Assembly: GCF_019343455.1 (NCBI RefSeq)
Contig: NZ_CP049362.1
Coordinates: 2,356,001-2,420,000, forward strand
Source: Alcaligenes ammonioxydans
GTDB lineage: Bacteria > Pseudomonadota > Gammaproteobacteria > Burkholderiales > Burkholderiaceae_B
Reading direction: 5' to 3'
DNA length: 64,000 nucleotides
The stretch's first letter is position 1. Each line of letters starts with the position of its first letter. The notes beneath the pieces are model-generated. The model made no database searches, was not told the DNA's origin, and saw nothing but the letters and a program-made list of their open reading frames with translations. A program made the position numbers and the translations under genes. This document shows positions 1 through 10,086 of the stretch, one piece after another.

Positions 1-57
1 GGCAGACATCCCAAGGCAACATAACAACAACACGATAAAACGGGCAAAGACGCGCAT
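1..57 (-). CDS. N-terminus of an exported protein (partial, runs off the left edge)
   Basis: Reading leftwards from an ATG at 57, the only visible residues are MRVFARFIVLLLCCLGMSA. This is a basic start followed by a hydrophobic run, as in a Sec signal peptide; the double cysteine could also belong to a lipoprotein box. The gene continues beyond base 1, so its product cannot be named. It follows the UgpB-like gene on the same strand, but a terminator hairpin lies between them, so it is probably a separate transcript. Start choice is tentative; another in-phase ATG is not needed. Confidence 0.45.
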   Translation of the reverse strand, partial: MRVFARFIVLLLCCLGMSA

Positions 58-72
58 CACAGACATCCATAG

Positions 73-107
73 AAAAAACCCCATGTCCCGTCAGGGGCAT
101 GGGGTTT
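73..107 (-). terminator. Rho-independent terminator after the UgpB-like gene
   Basis: A ten-base stem (76-85 with 98-107, arms AAACCCCATG/CATGGGGTTT) has a further short GC stem inside. On the minus strand it is followed by a run of T (73-78). It lies just past the end of the solute-binding protein gene. Confidence 0.8.
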
Positions 108-160
108 ATCTTCGGTGATGCTCGCTCAAGCCGCCAGATCGGCTTGTACGGACAGATAAA

Positions 161-1474
161 TCAGCGTCCTTTCTGAGCCACCAGACGGTTGGCTTCGATA
201 GCAGCCGTACGCAAGGCCGTCAAGGCCGGCTGATGACCATCCAGCGCGCTATCCAGACTTTGATTGAACACGGCGCGGATCTGGCGGTAATTACGGAAAT
301 TGCCTTTGGCCGTACCCGAGGTGCCGCTGCTGTACGCGCCAACCAGGTGCATCCAGTCGCCCTTGTCCTTGTAGTAGTCACTGCCCGTCGCGTTAAACGC
401 TTCGCGGCTCACAGGCAGAAAGCCTGTGTTCTGATACCAGCGTGCCGCATTCTCGGGCTGAGCCAGCCAGTTGATGAAACGGGCCGAGGCCTGATTCTGT
501 TCAGCATTATGACCTTTAACAGCCCACAAGGCCGAGCCCGTTACGAAGGGTTTACCGGGTGTTTGAGTCACTTCGGGGTAGTACGGCAAACCCGTCACGG
601 CATATTTTAATCCGCGAATATTGCTGTATTCGCCAATATGACCAGAGTTGGACAGCATGACTGCACATTCGCCTTTTGCAAAACGCTGGGGCGACTCTGG
701 CAGGGTGCCCGGCTTAACCAGCAATTCCGACTTGACCCAGCTGATCATCATGGACAGGTGACGGATATACATCAGATCAAAATCAAAGCCGACCTTGCCT
801 TTGACTTTGGGGCCGGGAGCCAGACCGTAGATCTGATTGTTGACCGCAGCCAGATTCTCAAGATTGATAGACACCGACTGATCCGAGGTCAGCGGGCAAC
901 GGCGCGAACCATTATTGGCCAACTGCACCAACTGGCCTTGCAAGTCCAGCCAGACCCGGCTGGGAACCGCGGGCTCGACCTTGGCCTTATCAAAGGCATT
1001 GATGTTGTAGTACATGACGGGGATTTCGGCCATGTAAGGGAACCCCTGCAATTGACCACGGCCATTGCGCACAAATGAGTTCGAGGCCAGGAACCAGGAC
1101 ACGTTGTCCATCTTTTCCCGTGCCAGCAAGGTGTGCATGGGCAGGATGTAGGGGCGATCGGCCACCTCATCCAGACCGGACATCTCGCCAAGCTGCACCA
1201 GATTGGGCAGATCCTTGCCAGCGCTCATGAGCTGCTCGAGCGCCGCTTCGGTTTCATGCGCCTTGACCGTCACTTTGACGTCTTTCTGGCTGCGATTGAA
1301 ATCCCGAACCAAACTTTCAAACTCGCCCTGATTGTGCGCGTTCAAAGCGGTCCAGACCTGAATGTCAACGGCTGCCAGGGCATTGGACCCAAACAGCAAA
1401 GCGGCTGAGCCACCCGCTGCCATCGCCAAAGCCATAACACCACGTTTCAACAGTAATCCGCGTAGATTTTTCAT
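161..1474 (-). CDS. ABC transporter extracellular solute-binding protein, UgpB-like (family 1)
   Basis: Periplasmic binding protein of 437 residues. Residues 1-35 form a Sec signal peptide (basic start, hydrophobic core, cleavage after SNALA). The mature part begins IQVWTALNAHNQGEFESLVRDF, typical of family 1 binding proteins. The C-terminal GFLPVSREAF segment is typical of glycerol-3-phosphate/sugar binders such as UgpB. No permease or ATPase genes are adjacent, so in this window it is an orphan. It starts only 7 bases after the dadA-like gene and is probably co-transcribed with it. Substrate is inferred by resemblance only; a glycerophosphodiester, sugar or amino-acid ligand cannot be told apart here. 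Confidence 0.75.
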   Translation of the reverse strand: MKNLRGLLLKRGVMALAMAAGGSAALLFGSNALAAVDIQVWTALNAHNQGEFESLVRDFNRSQKDVKVTVKAHETEAALEQLMSAGKDLPNLVQLGEMSGLDEVADRPYILPMHTLLAREKMDNVSWFLASNSFVRNGRGQLQGFPYMAEIPVMYYNINAFDKAKVEPAVPSRVWLDLQGQLVQLANNGSRRCPLTSDQSVSINLENLAAVNNQIYGLAPGPKVKGKVGFDFDLMYIRHLSMMISWVKSELLVKPGTLPESPQRFAKGECAVMLSNSGHIGEYSNIRGLKYAVTGLPYYPEVTQTPGKPFVTGSALWAVKGHNAEQNQASARFINWLAQPENAARWYQNTGFLPVSREAFNATGSDYYKDKGDWMHLVGAYSSGTSGTAKGNFRNYRQIRAVFNQSLDSALDGHQPALTALRTAAIEANRLVAQKGR

Positions 1475-1481
1475 ACATCCT

Positions 1482-2735
1482 TCATGATAAAAAAGGAAAT
1501 TCAGGTTCGGGTTTGTGCCCCATGATAAGGTCAGCCAGGGCTCGACCAGAGCCTATGCCCATCGTCCATCCCAAGGTGCCATGCCCCGTATTCAGGTACA
1601 GGTTGGGGATGGAGGAGCGGCCTATCAGCGGAACATTTGAGGCTGTGGCAGGACGCAGTCCTGACCAGAAAGAAACATTATCAAAATCCAATGCACTTGG
1701 GAACAGATCAGCCACGTGCATTAACAAAGCCTGACAACGTGCCGGGTTCAAGCTGCGCGAATAGCCCGACAGCTCGGCGGTTCCGGCAACTCGCAGGCGG
1801 TCACCCAAACGGGAAAATACCAGCTTGTTGTCCTTATCGGTCAGGCTCACGGTGGGCGCTCCCTGCGGAACCAGCACCGGAAAGGTGGCCGAATAGCCTT
1901 TGGCCGGGTAGACGGGGCAGGCAATGCCCAAGGGCTGCAAGACCGATGGACTGAAACTGCCCATGGCCACCACAAAGGCATCGGCCTGGATAGACTCATA
2001 GCCGCCATCCGTCCCGATGACCTCCACCCCAAGCACTCGCCCTTTGGCGGTCAACAAACGGGTGATCTGGGTGGAAAAGCGAAATTCCACCCCGGCGCGC
2101 CCGGCCATGGCGGCCAAACCGCAGGCAAACTGGTTGGCATCGCCGGACTCATCGTCCTTGGTGTAGTCGCCCCCCACAATCTGACCACGGGCCGATGCCA
2201 GAGCGGGCTCAAGCTGCACCAGCTCGTCCACGCTCATGATACGGCGATCTACGCCCATATCGCGCATGACATCGGCCATTTGCTGGGAATCGTCCAGACT
2301 TTGGGCATCCCGGTAAAACGTGATGATGCCTTTTTCCTGATGGCGATAATCAAAATCCAGATCAGGGCGCAACTGCTTGAGCGTGCTGCGGCTATATTCT
2401 GCCATGGCCACCAAGGCGCGCACATTGGGCGCAACCCGTCCGGGCAAGCACTCGCGCAAGAAAGACAGGCACCAGCGCCATTGGCGCAGGTCCAAACGCG
2501 GACGGAATAGCAAAGGTGCGTCATCCTGCAGCAACCATTTCAGCAGTTTGAGCGGCATTTTCGGGTTGGCCCACGGCTCGGCGTACGAGACCGAGATCTG
2601 CCCGCCATTGGCTCGCGAGGTTTCCTGTGCCGGGCCCGTTCCCCGGTCCACAACCACCACCTCGCAACCGTGCTGGCTGAGCCACCAGGCAGTTGATACC
2701 CCAATAATGCCGCTGCCCAGAACTGCTACTTTCAT
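1482..2735 (-). CDS. dadA: FAD-dependent D-amino acid dehydrogenase, DadA-like
   Basis: 417 residues, close to DadA of other proteobacteria (about 430). The N-terminus has a Rossmann dinucleotide-binding motif (VAVLGSGIIGVSTAWWLS) followed by the acidic VVVVDR that holds the FAD ribose. The C-terminus has the family's NLYLNTGHGTLGWTMGIGSGRALADL segment. DadA oxidises D-amino acids to 2-oxo acids and passes electrons to the respiratory chain at the inner membrane. No alanine racemase (dadX) or Lrp-type regulator is beside it. Its neighbours are a ferredoxin-type reductase upstream and an orphan binding protein 7 bases downstream, so the true substrate may differ from D-alanine. Confidence 0.8.
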   Translation of the reverse strand: MKVAVLGSGIIGVSTAWWLSQHGCEVVVVDRGTGPAQETSRANGGQISVSYAEPWANPKMPLKLLKWLLQDDAPLLFRPRLDLRQWRWCLSFLRECLPGRVAPNVRALVAMAEYSRSTLKQLRPDLDFDYRHQEKGIITFYRDAQSLDDSQQMADVMRDMGVDRRIMSVDELVQLEPALASARGQIVGGDYTKDDESGDANQFACGLAAMAGRAGVEFRFSTQITRLLTAKGRVLGVEVIGTDGGYESIQADAFVVAMGSFSPSVLQPLGIACPVYPAKGYSATFPVLVPQGAPTVSLTDKDNKLVFSRLGDRLRVAGTAELSGYSRSLNPARCQALLMHVADLFPSALDFDNVSFWSGLRPATASNVPLIGRSSIPNLYLNTGHGTLGWTMGIGSGRALADLIMGHKPEPEFPFLS

Positions 2736-2772
2736 GTGTACTGTCCGCTTGTTGAGCTAGTGTTCAAGACGC

Positions 2773-3807
2773 TTACTTGACGTCTGCCAAGGATGTAAAG
2801 GCATCTGCAAAATAATTATCCGGATTCAGGCGAGCCTGTTCCACGAAGTCCTTGCGGGCCGCTTCAACCATGCCCGGCGCGCCACAGGCGTACACCTGCC
2901 AGGCCGACAGATCCGGCAAATCAGCCAATACCGCCTGATGCACAAAGCCCGTGCGGCCTGTCCAGCCATCTTCTGGCTGGGCGTCGGAGATCACCGGAAT
3001 GAAACGCAAATTGGGCAATTCGCTGGCCCATTTCTCGGCCAATTCGGACTGGTACAGATCCTTGGGCCGACGACCGCCCCAATACAGAGCCACCTCACGC
3101 TGGCTCCCGGTTTGAATCAGGCGTTCGATCAACGCCTTGATAGGAGCAAAACCCGTGCCGCTGGCCAGGAAAACCATCGGTGCTGCACTGTCTTCTCGTA
3201 GGAAGAAAGAACCCAAAGGTGCTTCCACACGCAGAATCTCGCGCTCTTTCATGGCGGTGGCGCCGGCACCAAAGACGTGATCGGTAAACACGCCACCGGG
3301 CATGTGACGGATATGCAGTTCGACCTGATTATCTTCCCGAGGCGGCGTCGCCATCGAGTAACTGCGACGGCTGCCGTCTTTCAGAATGAACTCCAGATAC
3401 TGGCCCGGATAGTAGCGAAATGGTTCGGAGGACGGCATTTGCAGACGGACGATCATGACATCATCCCGCACTTTTTCCAGGCCCACTACGCGCGAGGGCA
3501 TCTTCCGGATCTGAATATCGCTCGCCATGCGAATCTCATGAGACTCGATCAACAGGTCACTGCTGGGCTTGGCCTGACAAAACAGAGTATAGCCAGCAGC
3601 AAGATCCTCCTGGCTGAGCAATTGCTCGGGCGCCCGACCGGCATCGTACTGCCCGTCAATAACCTTGCCGCGGCAAGATGAACATGTGCCGTTGCGGCAG
3701 CTATAGGGCAGGACAATCCCTGCATTCAGCGCGCCATCCAGCACCGACTGGCCAGGCTGTACATCAAAACTGTGCCCGCTGGGCTGAACCGTGACTTTGA
3801 AACTCAT
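2773..3807 (-). CDS. 2Fe-2S ferredoxin/flavin oxidoreductase (CDP-6-deoxyglucoseen-reductase-like)
   Basis: 344-residue electron-transfer protein. Residues 1-90 are a plant-type ferredoxin domain with cluster cysteines at C37, C42 and C45 (CRNGTCSSC) and a fourth in TLFCQAKP. Next come an FAD-binding domain with the RSYSMA motif and an NAD(P)-binding domain (FLASGTGFAPIKALIE, then YACGAPGMV). It is the layout of AscD/RfbI and of oxygenase reductases. Annotators often call it CDP-6-deoxy-delta-3,4-glucoseen reductase, but no sugar genes are nearby, so a general NAD(P)H reductase is as likely. I chose the ATG at 3807, where the ferredoxin domain begins, rather than an upstream TTG at 3861. It follows parC at 61 bases on the same strand. 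Confidence 0.8.
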   Translation of the reverse strand: MSFKVTVQPSGHSFDVQPGQSVLDGALNAGIVLPYSCRNGTCSSCRGKVIDGQYDAGRAPEQLLSQEDLAAGYTLFCQAKPSSDLLIESHEIRMASDIQIRKMPSRVVGLEKVRDDVMIVRLQMPSSEPFRYYPGQYLEFILKDGSRRSYSMATPPREDNQVELHIRHMPGGVFTDHVFGAGATAMKEREILRVEAPLGSFFLREDSAAPMVFLASGTGFAPIKALIERLIQTGSQREVALYWGGRRPKDLYQSELAEKWASELPNLRFIPVISDAQPEDGWTGRTGFVHQAVLADLPDLSAWQVYACGAPGMVEAARKDFVEQARLNPDNYFADAFTSLADVK

Positions 3808-3868
3808 ATCCAACACTCTACAAAGAAATCCATCAGGCGGAGGACCAACCTCCGGCGGCAATATACAC

Positions 3869-6178
3869 TCAGGCCAGGTCGGGCCGATGCAGCACGGGCT
3901 CGTTCAATTTGAGCGACAGGGTCTTGCCCTTGCCGGCGCGCTTGCCCAGATACATGGCCAGCATATCCAGGTCCATCACAATGGTGGACGCACGCTTGCG
4001 ATGCACTCCACTGACCGCCAGACCGGTTTCCCCAAAGGCTACCCATTGACTCAGCGTGTCTCCCTCGTTCAGCTTGATCAGCACCGTGCCACGCCCCCCC
4101 TTGGACAGGACTTTCAGCTCCTTGATGTCCACGACCAGGAAACGTCCCTGTTCGCTAAGCAGCCCCACATAGAGATCGTCGGGGCGCAAGGCCAGGGGTT
4201 TGAGCAGTTTTTTACCCTCTTCAAGCGTAACAAACTGCTTGCCCGCCCGCTGTCGGGTGTTCATATCGCCCTGTGAGGCAACAAAGCCGTAGCCATCGCT
4301 GGCTGCCAGCACATAGTTCTGCTCCGGCGCGGCCCCCAAAATGTGCTCGATCGGCGCACTGGGGCTCACATCAATCATGGAGGTAATGGGCTGCCCATCG
4401 CCTCGAGCCGAAGGCAGGCTGGAAACGGGCACAGTATAGACCCGTCCATCCGTGCCGATGGCAACCAGATCCGTGGTGCTGCGGCATTCCAGTGCATCGC
4501 GCAAGCCATCGCCGGTCTTGAAACTGAACTGCGTGGCATCATGGCCGTGTCCCTGACGCGAACGCAACCACCCTTTGCGCGACACGATGACCGTCACCGG
4601 TTCATCAACCACTTTGGTCTCAAGCACGGCGCGCTCGGCCGCTTCAATCAAGGTACGACGATCATCGCCGTAGGTTTTGACGTCCGCCTCGATTTCACGA
4701 ATCATCAAGCGCTTCAAGGCCTTGGGATCATCCAGAAGCTTTTGCAAGGACTGCTGTTCATCCAGACGCTCTTGCAACTCTTTTTCGATCTTGAAGCCTT
4801 CCAGACGCGCCAGCTGACGCAAGCGCATTTCCAGAATGTCGTCCGCCTGACGCTCGCTCAGATCAAAGCGCTCCATCAGCGCAACGCGTGGTTCATCAGA
4901 CTCACGAATGGTTTGAATGACCTCATCGACATTCAGATAGACCACCATGCGCCCTTGCAGGACATGAATCCGGTCAGTGACTTTGTCCAGACGGTAGCGG
5001 GTACGACGCTCCATCGTATGACGACGAAACTCCAGCCAGTTAAGCAGGATCTGACGCAAAGAGCGCTGGCCGGGGCGGCCATCCGTATCAATGCAGACCA
5101 GATTGATGGAGACGTTGCGCTCCAGGCTGGTTTGCGCCAGCAAGGTGGTCACGAACTCGTCCCGGTCAATGGTGCGGGATTTGGGCTCGAACACAAGACG
5201 CACCGCCGCCTGCTTGCCCGACTCGTCGCGCACGGCATCGAGCATGTTCAGCATCAAGGCCTTGGTTTGCTGCTGCTCGGTGCTCAGCGATTTCTTGCCG
5301 GCCTTGACCTTGGGGTTGGTGCGCTCCTCAATCTCCTCGAGAATCTGCTGAGAAGAGCTGCCGGGTGGCAATTCCGTGACAACCAGCTGCCATTGCCCCC
5401 GAGCCAGTTCCTCAAACACCCAGCGGGCTCGGGCCTTGATCGAGCCACGACCTTGTGCATACACCGCGGCAATATCAGCAGCGGCAGAAATGATCTGACC
5501 ACCACCGGCAAAGTCCGGGCCGGGGACGATCTCGTGGATTTCCTGATCGCTCAAATTCGGATTGCGCAACAGGCTGACGCAGGCTTGCGCAACTTCACGC
5601 AGATTGTGAGACGGAATCTCCGTAGCCATCCCCACGGCAATGCCCGATGCACCGTTAAGCAGCATGATGGGCAAGCGTGCCGGCAAGGTCACCGGCTCTT
5701 TCTGACTGCCGTCATAGTTGGGAATGAAGTCCACCGTCCCTTCGTCCAGCTCATCCAGCAGCAGACGGGAAAACGGGGTCAAGCGTGCTTCCGTATAACG
5801 CATGGCCGCAGCATTGTCACCGTCGCGCGAGCCAAAGTTGCCTTGCCCATCCACCAGGGGATAACGCAGCACAAAATCCTGCGCCATACGCACCATGGCG
5901 TCATAGGCGGCCTGGTCACCGTGCGGGTGATACTTACCCAGCACATCCCCCACCACACGGGCCGATTTCACGGGCTTGGCCGTTGGGCCCAGGCCCATGG
6001 CATCCATCGCGTACAGAATGCGGCGTTGTACCGGCTTCTGGCCATCGGTCAGGTCGGGCAACGCACGTCCGCGTACCACTGAAACGGCGTAATCCAGGTA
6101 AGCCTGTTCCGCGTAAGTTGCCAGCGTGATGCCATCGTCCGATCCCGCCGGTTCAAAATCCAATTGATTGCTGTCCAT
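3869..6178 (-). CDS. parC: DNA topoisomerase IV subunit A
   Basis: 769 residues, the normal size of ParC. It is the breakage-reunion subunit of topoisomerase IV, which decatenates daughter chromosomes with ParE. The catalytic tyrosine is Y128 in [10 protein letters not shown], and the C-terminal part carries degenerate beta-pinwheel repeats. In the quinolone region the sequence is [13 protein letters not shown], so Q89 and D93 occupy the places of Ser80 and Glu84 of E. coli ParC. It begins 20 bases after parE and is surely in the same operon. Its C-terminal domain is shorter than that of GyrA and lacks a clear GyrA box, which supports ParC over GyrA. Confidence 0.95.
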   Translation of the reverse strand: MDSNQLDFEPAGSDDGITLATYAEQAYLDYAVSVVRGRALPDLTDGQKPVQRRILYAMDAMGLGPTAKPVKSARVVGDVLGKYHPHGDQAAYDAMVRMAQDFVLRYPLVDGQGNFGSRDGDNAAAMRYTEARLTPFSRLLLDELDEGTVDFIPNYDGSQKEPVTLPARLPIMLLNGASGIAVGMATEIPSHNLREVAQACVSLLRNPNLSDQEIHEIVPGPDFAGGGQIISAAADIAAVYAQGRGSIKARARWVFEELARGQWQLVVTELPPGSSSQQILEEIEERTNPKVKAGKKSLSTEQQQTKALMLNMLDAVRDESGKQAAVRLVFEPKSRTIDRDEFVTTLLAQTSLERNVSINLVCIDTDGRPGQRSLRQILLNWLEFRRHTMERRTRYRLDKVTDRIHVLQGRMVVYLNVDEVIQTIRESDEPRVALMERFDLSERQADDILEMRLRQLARLEGFKIEKELQERLDEQQSLQKLLDDPKALKRLMIREIEADVKTYGDDRRTLIEAAERAVLETKVVDEPVTVIVSRKGWLRSRQGHGHDATQFSFKTGDGLRDALECRSTTDLVAIGTDGRVYTVPVSSLPSARGDGQPITSMIDVSPSAPIEHILGAAPEQNYVLAASDGYGFVASQGDMNTRQRAGKQFVTLEEGKKLLKPLALRPDDLYVGLLSEQGRFLVVDIKELKVLSKGGRGTVLIKLNEGDTLSQWVAFGETGLAVSGVHRKRASTIVMDLDMLAMYLGKRAGKGKTLSLKLNEPVLHRPDLA

Positions 6179-6198
6179 AAATAACTCTTAAGTCGGGC

Positions 6199-8160
6199 TC
6201 AGACGTCCAGATCGGCCAAATTGCCTTTTTCTTCCAACCATGCACGGCGGGCAGAGGCCTCGCCCTTGCCCATCAGCATGGTGAACATGGCTTGCGTGCC
6301 GCTCAAGCCGTCTTCTCCCCAATGCACGGGCAACAAACGACGGGTATCGGGATTCATGGTGGTATCCCACAATTGCTCCGCGCTCATTTCACCCAGCCCT
6401 TTAAAGCGGCTGATGCTCCAGGACTCGTTACGTATGCCCTCGTTACGCAGCTTTTCCAAAACCGCATCCAGCTCGCCCTGATCCAGACAGTAAATCTTGC
6501 GGGCCGCACGCTTGCCGGCGGCAGGCACGTCGACGCGAAACAGGGGCGGACGCGCCACATAAACGTGACCAGCCTCGATCAGCTTGGGGAAGTGGCGAAA
6601 GAACAAAGTCAGCAAGAGCACCTGAATGTGCGAGCCGTCCACGTCCGCATCAGACAGAATGCAGATGCGACCATAGCGCAAACCGGACAAATCCGGCTCG
6701 GACTGGGCATCGTGCGGGTCCACGCCGATGGCCACGGAAATATCGTGAATTTCCTGATTGGCAAACAGCCGGTCCCGGTCCACTTCCCAGGCATTGAGCA
6801 CTTTGCCGCGCAGCGGCAAAATGGCTTGAAACTCCTTGTCGCGGCCCATTTTGGCGGAACCGCCGGCCGAATCACCCTCGACCAGAAACAGCTCCGAATT
6901 GTCCAGATCGTGGGACTCGCAATCCGTCAGCTTGCCCGGCAAGACCGCCACGCCCGAACTTTTGCGTTTTTCCACTTTCTGAGCCGAGCGGGTACGGGCC
7001 TGGGCCTGACGCACCGCCACTTCAGCCAATTTGCGACCCTGGTCCACATTCGCATGCAAATGCAGTTCCAGTGCGTTGCGCACATAACCACTGACCAGAC
7101 GCACGGCGTCACGACTATTGAGCTTTTCCTTGATTTGCCCCTGAAATTGCGGGTCCAGCACCTTGGCCGAGAGCACAAAGCTGGCCCGGGCAAACACGTC
7201 CTCGGCCTGCAGCTTGACGCCCTTGGGAATCAGACTGTGCAGTTCGGCAAAACTACGCACCGCCTGGTAGAGGCCATCACGCAAGCCCGATTCGTGCGTG
7301 CCTCCCGCCGGGGTGGGGATCAGATTGACATAAGACTCACGCACAATCTGGGACTCCAGCGTCCAGGCCACCACCCAGTGGGCTCCTTCACCCGGGGAGA
7401 AATTATCGTCATCCTGCGGCGCATACTGGCGGCCCTCGAACAAGGGCACCAACAGCTCCACGCCCTGCATTTCTTCCTGAAGATAGCCGCGCAATCCGTC
7501 CTCATAGCGCCACTGCTGACGCTGGCCGGTCTTTTGCTGCACCAGCTCTACCGTCACCCCCTCCAGCAACACTGCTTTACTGTGCAGGATATGAGTCAGC
7601 TGGGCCAGGGGTATCTGAGCGGAGTCGAAGTATTTGGGATCGGGCCAGACGCGCACCCGGGTTCCGGTCTTGCGCTTGCCCACCGTCCCCGTCTGGGTCA
7701 GGGGCTGCTGCAACTCGCCATCGGCAAACACAATCTCATTGGCTTGACCATCCCGCCAGACGAGCACCTCCAGACGGCGCGACAAGGCGTTGGTCACCGA
7801 TACGCCCACCCCATGCAACCCCCCGGAGAACGCGTAGGCGCCCCCGTTCAGCTTGTCGAACTTGCCCCCCGCATGCAGCCGGGTAAACACCAGCTCCACC
7901 ACCGGCGCGTTCTCTTCAGGATGCAGACCAACGGGAATCCCCCGCCCGTCATCCTCGACCTGTATGCCGCCATCCTCCAGCAAGGTAACCGTCAAGGTGC
8001 GTGCAAAACCGGCCAGCGCTTCATCGGCCGCGTTATCGATGACCTCCTGCACAATGTGCAGGGGATTGTCCGTGCGGGTATACATGGCCGGGCGCTGGCG
8101 GACCGGTTCCAGCCCTTTGAGCACCCGTATAGAAGATTCGTCGTAACGTGTAGTAGACAA
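6199..8160 (-). CDS. parE: DNA topoisomerase IV subunit B
   Basis: 653-residue ATPase subunit of topoisomerase IV. The GHKL ATPase domain shows the N-box (EVIDNAADEALAG) and the glycine motifs DDGRGIPVG and GGLHGVGVS. The TOPRIM domain has EGDSAGGSAKMGRDKEFQAIL and the metal-binding DADVDGSHI. The protein has the length of ParE rather than of the longer GyrB. It opens the parE-parC operon and is divergent from trxA across 232 bases that must hold both promoters. ParE supplies the ATP-driven gate that lets ParC pass one duplex through another. Confidence 0.95.
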   Translation of the reverse strand: MSTTRYDESSIRVLKGLEPVRQRPAMYTRTDNPLHIVQEVIDNAADEALAGFARTLTVTLLEDGGIQVEDDGRGIPVGLHPEENAPVVELVFTRLHAGGKFDKLNGGAYAFSGGLHGVGVSVTNALSRRLEVLVWRDGQANEIVFADGELQQPLTQTGTVGKRKTGTRVRVWPDPKYFDSAQIPLAQLTHILHSKAVLLEGVTVELVQQKTGQRQQWRYEDGLRGYLQEEMQGVELLVPLFEGRQYAPQDDDNFSPGEGAHWVVAWTLESQIVRESYVNLIPTPAGGTHESGLRDGLYQAVRSFAELHSLIPKGVKLQAEDVFARASFVLSAKVLDPQFQGQIKEKLNSRDAVRLVSGYVRNALELHLHANVDQGRKLAEVAVRQAQARTRSAQKVEKRKSSGVAVLPGKLTDCESHDLDNSELFLVEGDSAGGSAKMGRDKEFQAILPLRGKVLNAWEVDRDRLFANQEIHDISVAIGVDPHDAQSEPDLSGLRYGRICILSDADVDGSHIQVLLLTLFFRHFPKLIEAGHVYVARPPLFRVDVPAAGKRAARKIYCLDQGELDAVLEKLRNEGIRNESWSISRFKGLGEMSAEQLWDTTMNPDTRRLLPVHWGEDGLSGTQAMFTMLMGKGEASARRAWLEEKGNLADLDV

Positions 8161-8392
8161 CTTGATTCCCGGTAGATCGTACAGAAAAACGCTATTTTAC
8201 GAGTGCTTAGGCGCCAATGGGCAAACGCTTTATTGACGCGCACTGCGCGGCGAATGCACATTATCAGGCAGACGCAGTGGTATCCTGTCAAAAATTGGCA
8301 ACAAGACCGTGGCAAATGGCCGTAGAATACATTGTGCTCAGGTCACGCCACCCGTATAGTTTTTCGTTATCTCTCTTTTTTTGTATCTAGCC

Positions 8393-8719
8393 ATGAGCGA
8401 CTCCATCAAACATATTACGGACGCCTCTTTTGAGTCTGACGTCCTCAAAGCCGACCTTCCCGTTCTGGTCGATTACTGGGCTGCATGGTGCGGTCCTTGT
8501 AAAATGATTGCTCCTTTGCTCGATGAGGCGGCCGAACTGTACAAAGGTCGTGTTATCATCGCTAAGCTCAACGTCGATGAAAATCCCGACACCCCCGCTC
8601 AATACGGTGTTCGCGGTATTCCAACGCTCATGCTGTTTAAAGACGGCAAAGTGGCCGAGACAAAAGTCGGCGCACTTTCCAAGTCCCAACTTAGCGCGTT
8701 TCTCGACAGCTCCCTGTAA
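8393..8719 (+). CDS. trxA: Thioredoxin 1
   Basis: 108-residue cytoplasmic dithiol reductase, the same size as E. coli TrxA. The redox motif WCGPC is at residues 32-36 and the cis-proline loop RGIPTLMLF follows. It reduces ribonucleotide reductase, methionine sulfoxide reductase and other partners, and is itself recycled by thioredoxin reductase, which is not in this window. I start at the ATG at 8393, matching family length; a TTG at 8381 would add four residues. No purine-rich ribosome site is visible; the leader is pyrimidine-rich. It sits 69 bases before rho, an arrangement common in proteobacteria. Confidence 0.93.
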   Translation: MSDSIKHITDASFESDVLKADLPVLVDYWAAWCGPCKMIAPLLDEAAELYKGRVIIAKLNVDENPDTPAQYGVRGIPTLMLFKDGKVAETKVGALSKSQLSAFLDSSL

Positions 8720-8735
8720 TCTCTGATTAACCGCA

Positions 8736-8758
8736 CGCAGGCCCTATGCTGGCCTGCG
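8736..8758 (+). promoter_or_regulatory. Intercistronic stem-loop between trxA and rho
   Basis: An eight-base stem (CGCAGGCC 8736-8743 with GGCCTGCG 8751-8758) closes a seven-base loop. It is not followed by a T-run, so it is not a classical terminator. It may stabilise the trxA 3' end or form part of the rho leader, where Rho autoregulation is known in other bacteria; that role is inferred. Confidence 0.5.
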
Positions 8759-8788
8759 GTCTGCTGCTGAAAGCCCTTCCCCACACCC

Positions 8789-10045
8789 ATGCACCTGAAC
8801 GAATTAAAAGCTCTGCACGTCTCGCAGCTGCTAGAAATGGCTGCCACTCTGGAAATCGACAACGCGAACCGCTTGCGCAAGCAAGAGCTGATGTTTGCCA
8901 TCATGAAAAAGCACGCCAAAAAAGGCGAGCAGATTTTCGGTGACGGGGTGCTTGAAGTCCTGCCTGATGGTTTCGGTTTCCTGCGTTCGCCCGAGACCTC
9001 TTATCTGGCCAGCACAGACGATATCTACATTTCTCCCTCGCAGATTCGCCGTTTCAATCTGCACACGGGTGACTCCATCGAAGGCGAAGTGCGTACCCCC
9101 AAAGATGGCGAGCGCTACTTTGCCCTGGTCAAGGTGGACAAAGTCAACGGCATGCAGCCCGAGGCCATCAAACACCGCATCATGTTTGAAAACCTGACGC
9201 CGCTGCATCCGGACCAGCCCATGCGGCTGGAGCGCGACATCAAAAGCGAGGAAAACATCACAGGTCGTATCCTGGATATCTTCTCGCCTATCGGCAAAGG
9301 CCAGCGCGCCCTGATCGTGGCCAGTCCCAAGTCGGGTAAAACCGTGATGATGCAGCACATCGCTCATGCCATCACCACCAATTACCCCGAGGCCACCATG
9401 ATTGTCCTGCTGGTGGACGAGCGCCCGGAAGAAGTGACCGAAATGCAGCGCACCGTGCGCGGCGAAGTCGTGGCCTCGACCTTTGATGAGCCGGCCACGC
9501 GTCACGTGCAAGTGGCCGAGATGGTCATTGAAAAGGCCAAGCGCCTGGTTGAATTGAAAAAAGACGTGGTGATCCTGCTCGATTCCATTACCCGTCTGGC
9601 GCGCGCCTACAACACCGTGGTTCCTGCTTCCGGCAAGGTATTGACCGGTGGTGTGGACGCCAATGCCCTGCAGCGCCCCAAACGCTTTTTTGGCGCTGCC
9701 CGTAATCTGGAAGAAGGTGGCTCCCTGACCATTATCGGTACTGCCCTGATCGAGACCGGCAGCCGTATGGACGAAGTCATCTATGAAGAATTTAAAGGTA
9801 CCGGCAACTCCGAAATCCATCTGGAGCGCCGTCTGGCCGAGAAACGCATTTACCCTGCCATCAACCTGAACAAATCAGGCACACGTCGTGAAGAATTGCT
9901 GATCAAGCCCGACCTTCTACAAAAGGTCTGGGTTCTGCGCAAATTCATCCATGGGATGGATGAAATTGAAGCCATGGAGTTTATCCTGGACAAAATCCGG
10001 GCTACCAAGACCAACTCCGAATTCTTCGACATGATGAAGAAGTAA
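8789..10045 (+). CDS. rho: Transcription termination factor Rho
   Basis: 418 residues, the standard length for Rho. The N-terminal domain ([18 protein letters not shown], then the cold-shock-like [20 protein letters not shown]) binds C-rich RNA. The helicase domain has Walker [13 protein letters not shown] and Walker [17 protein letters not shown], and the Q/R loops follow. The hexamer threads along untranslated RNA and dissociates RNA polymerase. No convincing ribosome site precedes the ATG at 8789. The gene is probably transcribed from its own leader as well as with trxA. A perfect ten-base hairpin follows the stop codon. Confidence 0.96.
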   Translation: MHLNELKALHVSQLLEMAATLEIDNANRLRKQELMFAIMKKHAKKGEQIFGDGVLEVLPDGFGFLRSPETSYLASTDDIYISPSQIRRFNLHTGDSIEGEVRTPKDGERYFALVKVDKVNGMQPEAIKHRIMFENLTPLHPDQPMRLERDIKSEENITGRILDIFSPIGKGQRALIVASPKSGKTVMMQHIAHAITTNYPEATMIVLLVDERPEEVTEMQRTVRGEVVASTFDEPATRHVQVAEMVIEKAKRLVELKKDVVILLDSITRLARAYNTVVPASGKVLTGGVDANALQRPKRFFGAARNLEEGGSLTIIGTALIETGSRMDEVIYEEFKGTGNSEIHLERRLAEKRIYPAINLNKSGTRREELLIKPDLLQKVWVLRKFIHGMDEIEAMEFILDKIRATKTNSEFFDMMKK

Positions 10046-10059
10046 ATCGAACATCCTGC

Positions 10060-10086
10060 GCAAGCCTCTCTATACGAGAGGCTTGC
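10060..10086 (+). terminator. Hairpin after rho
   Basis: A perfect ten-base inverted repeat (CAAGCCTCTC 10061-10070 with GAGAGGCTTG 10076-10085) has a five-base loop and only a weak T content after it. It may terminate rho or protect its 3' end. Confidence 0.5.

Noticed and set aside
4343..6082. Long open frame (579 codons) on the plus strand opposite parC
   Set aside because: It is antisense to a well supported gene in a GC-rich genome, has no domain, and its codon pattern is that of the complementary strand. The same applies to 6292-8175 opposite parE, 29696-31267 opposite clpB, 37129-38721 opposite ccoN, 48661-49926 opposite paaK and 51096-52760 opposite paaN.
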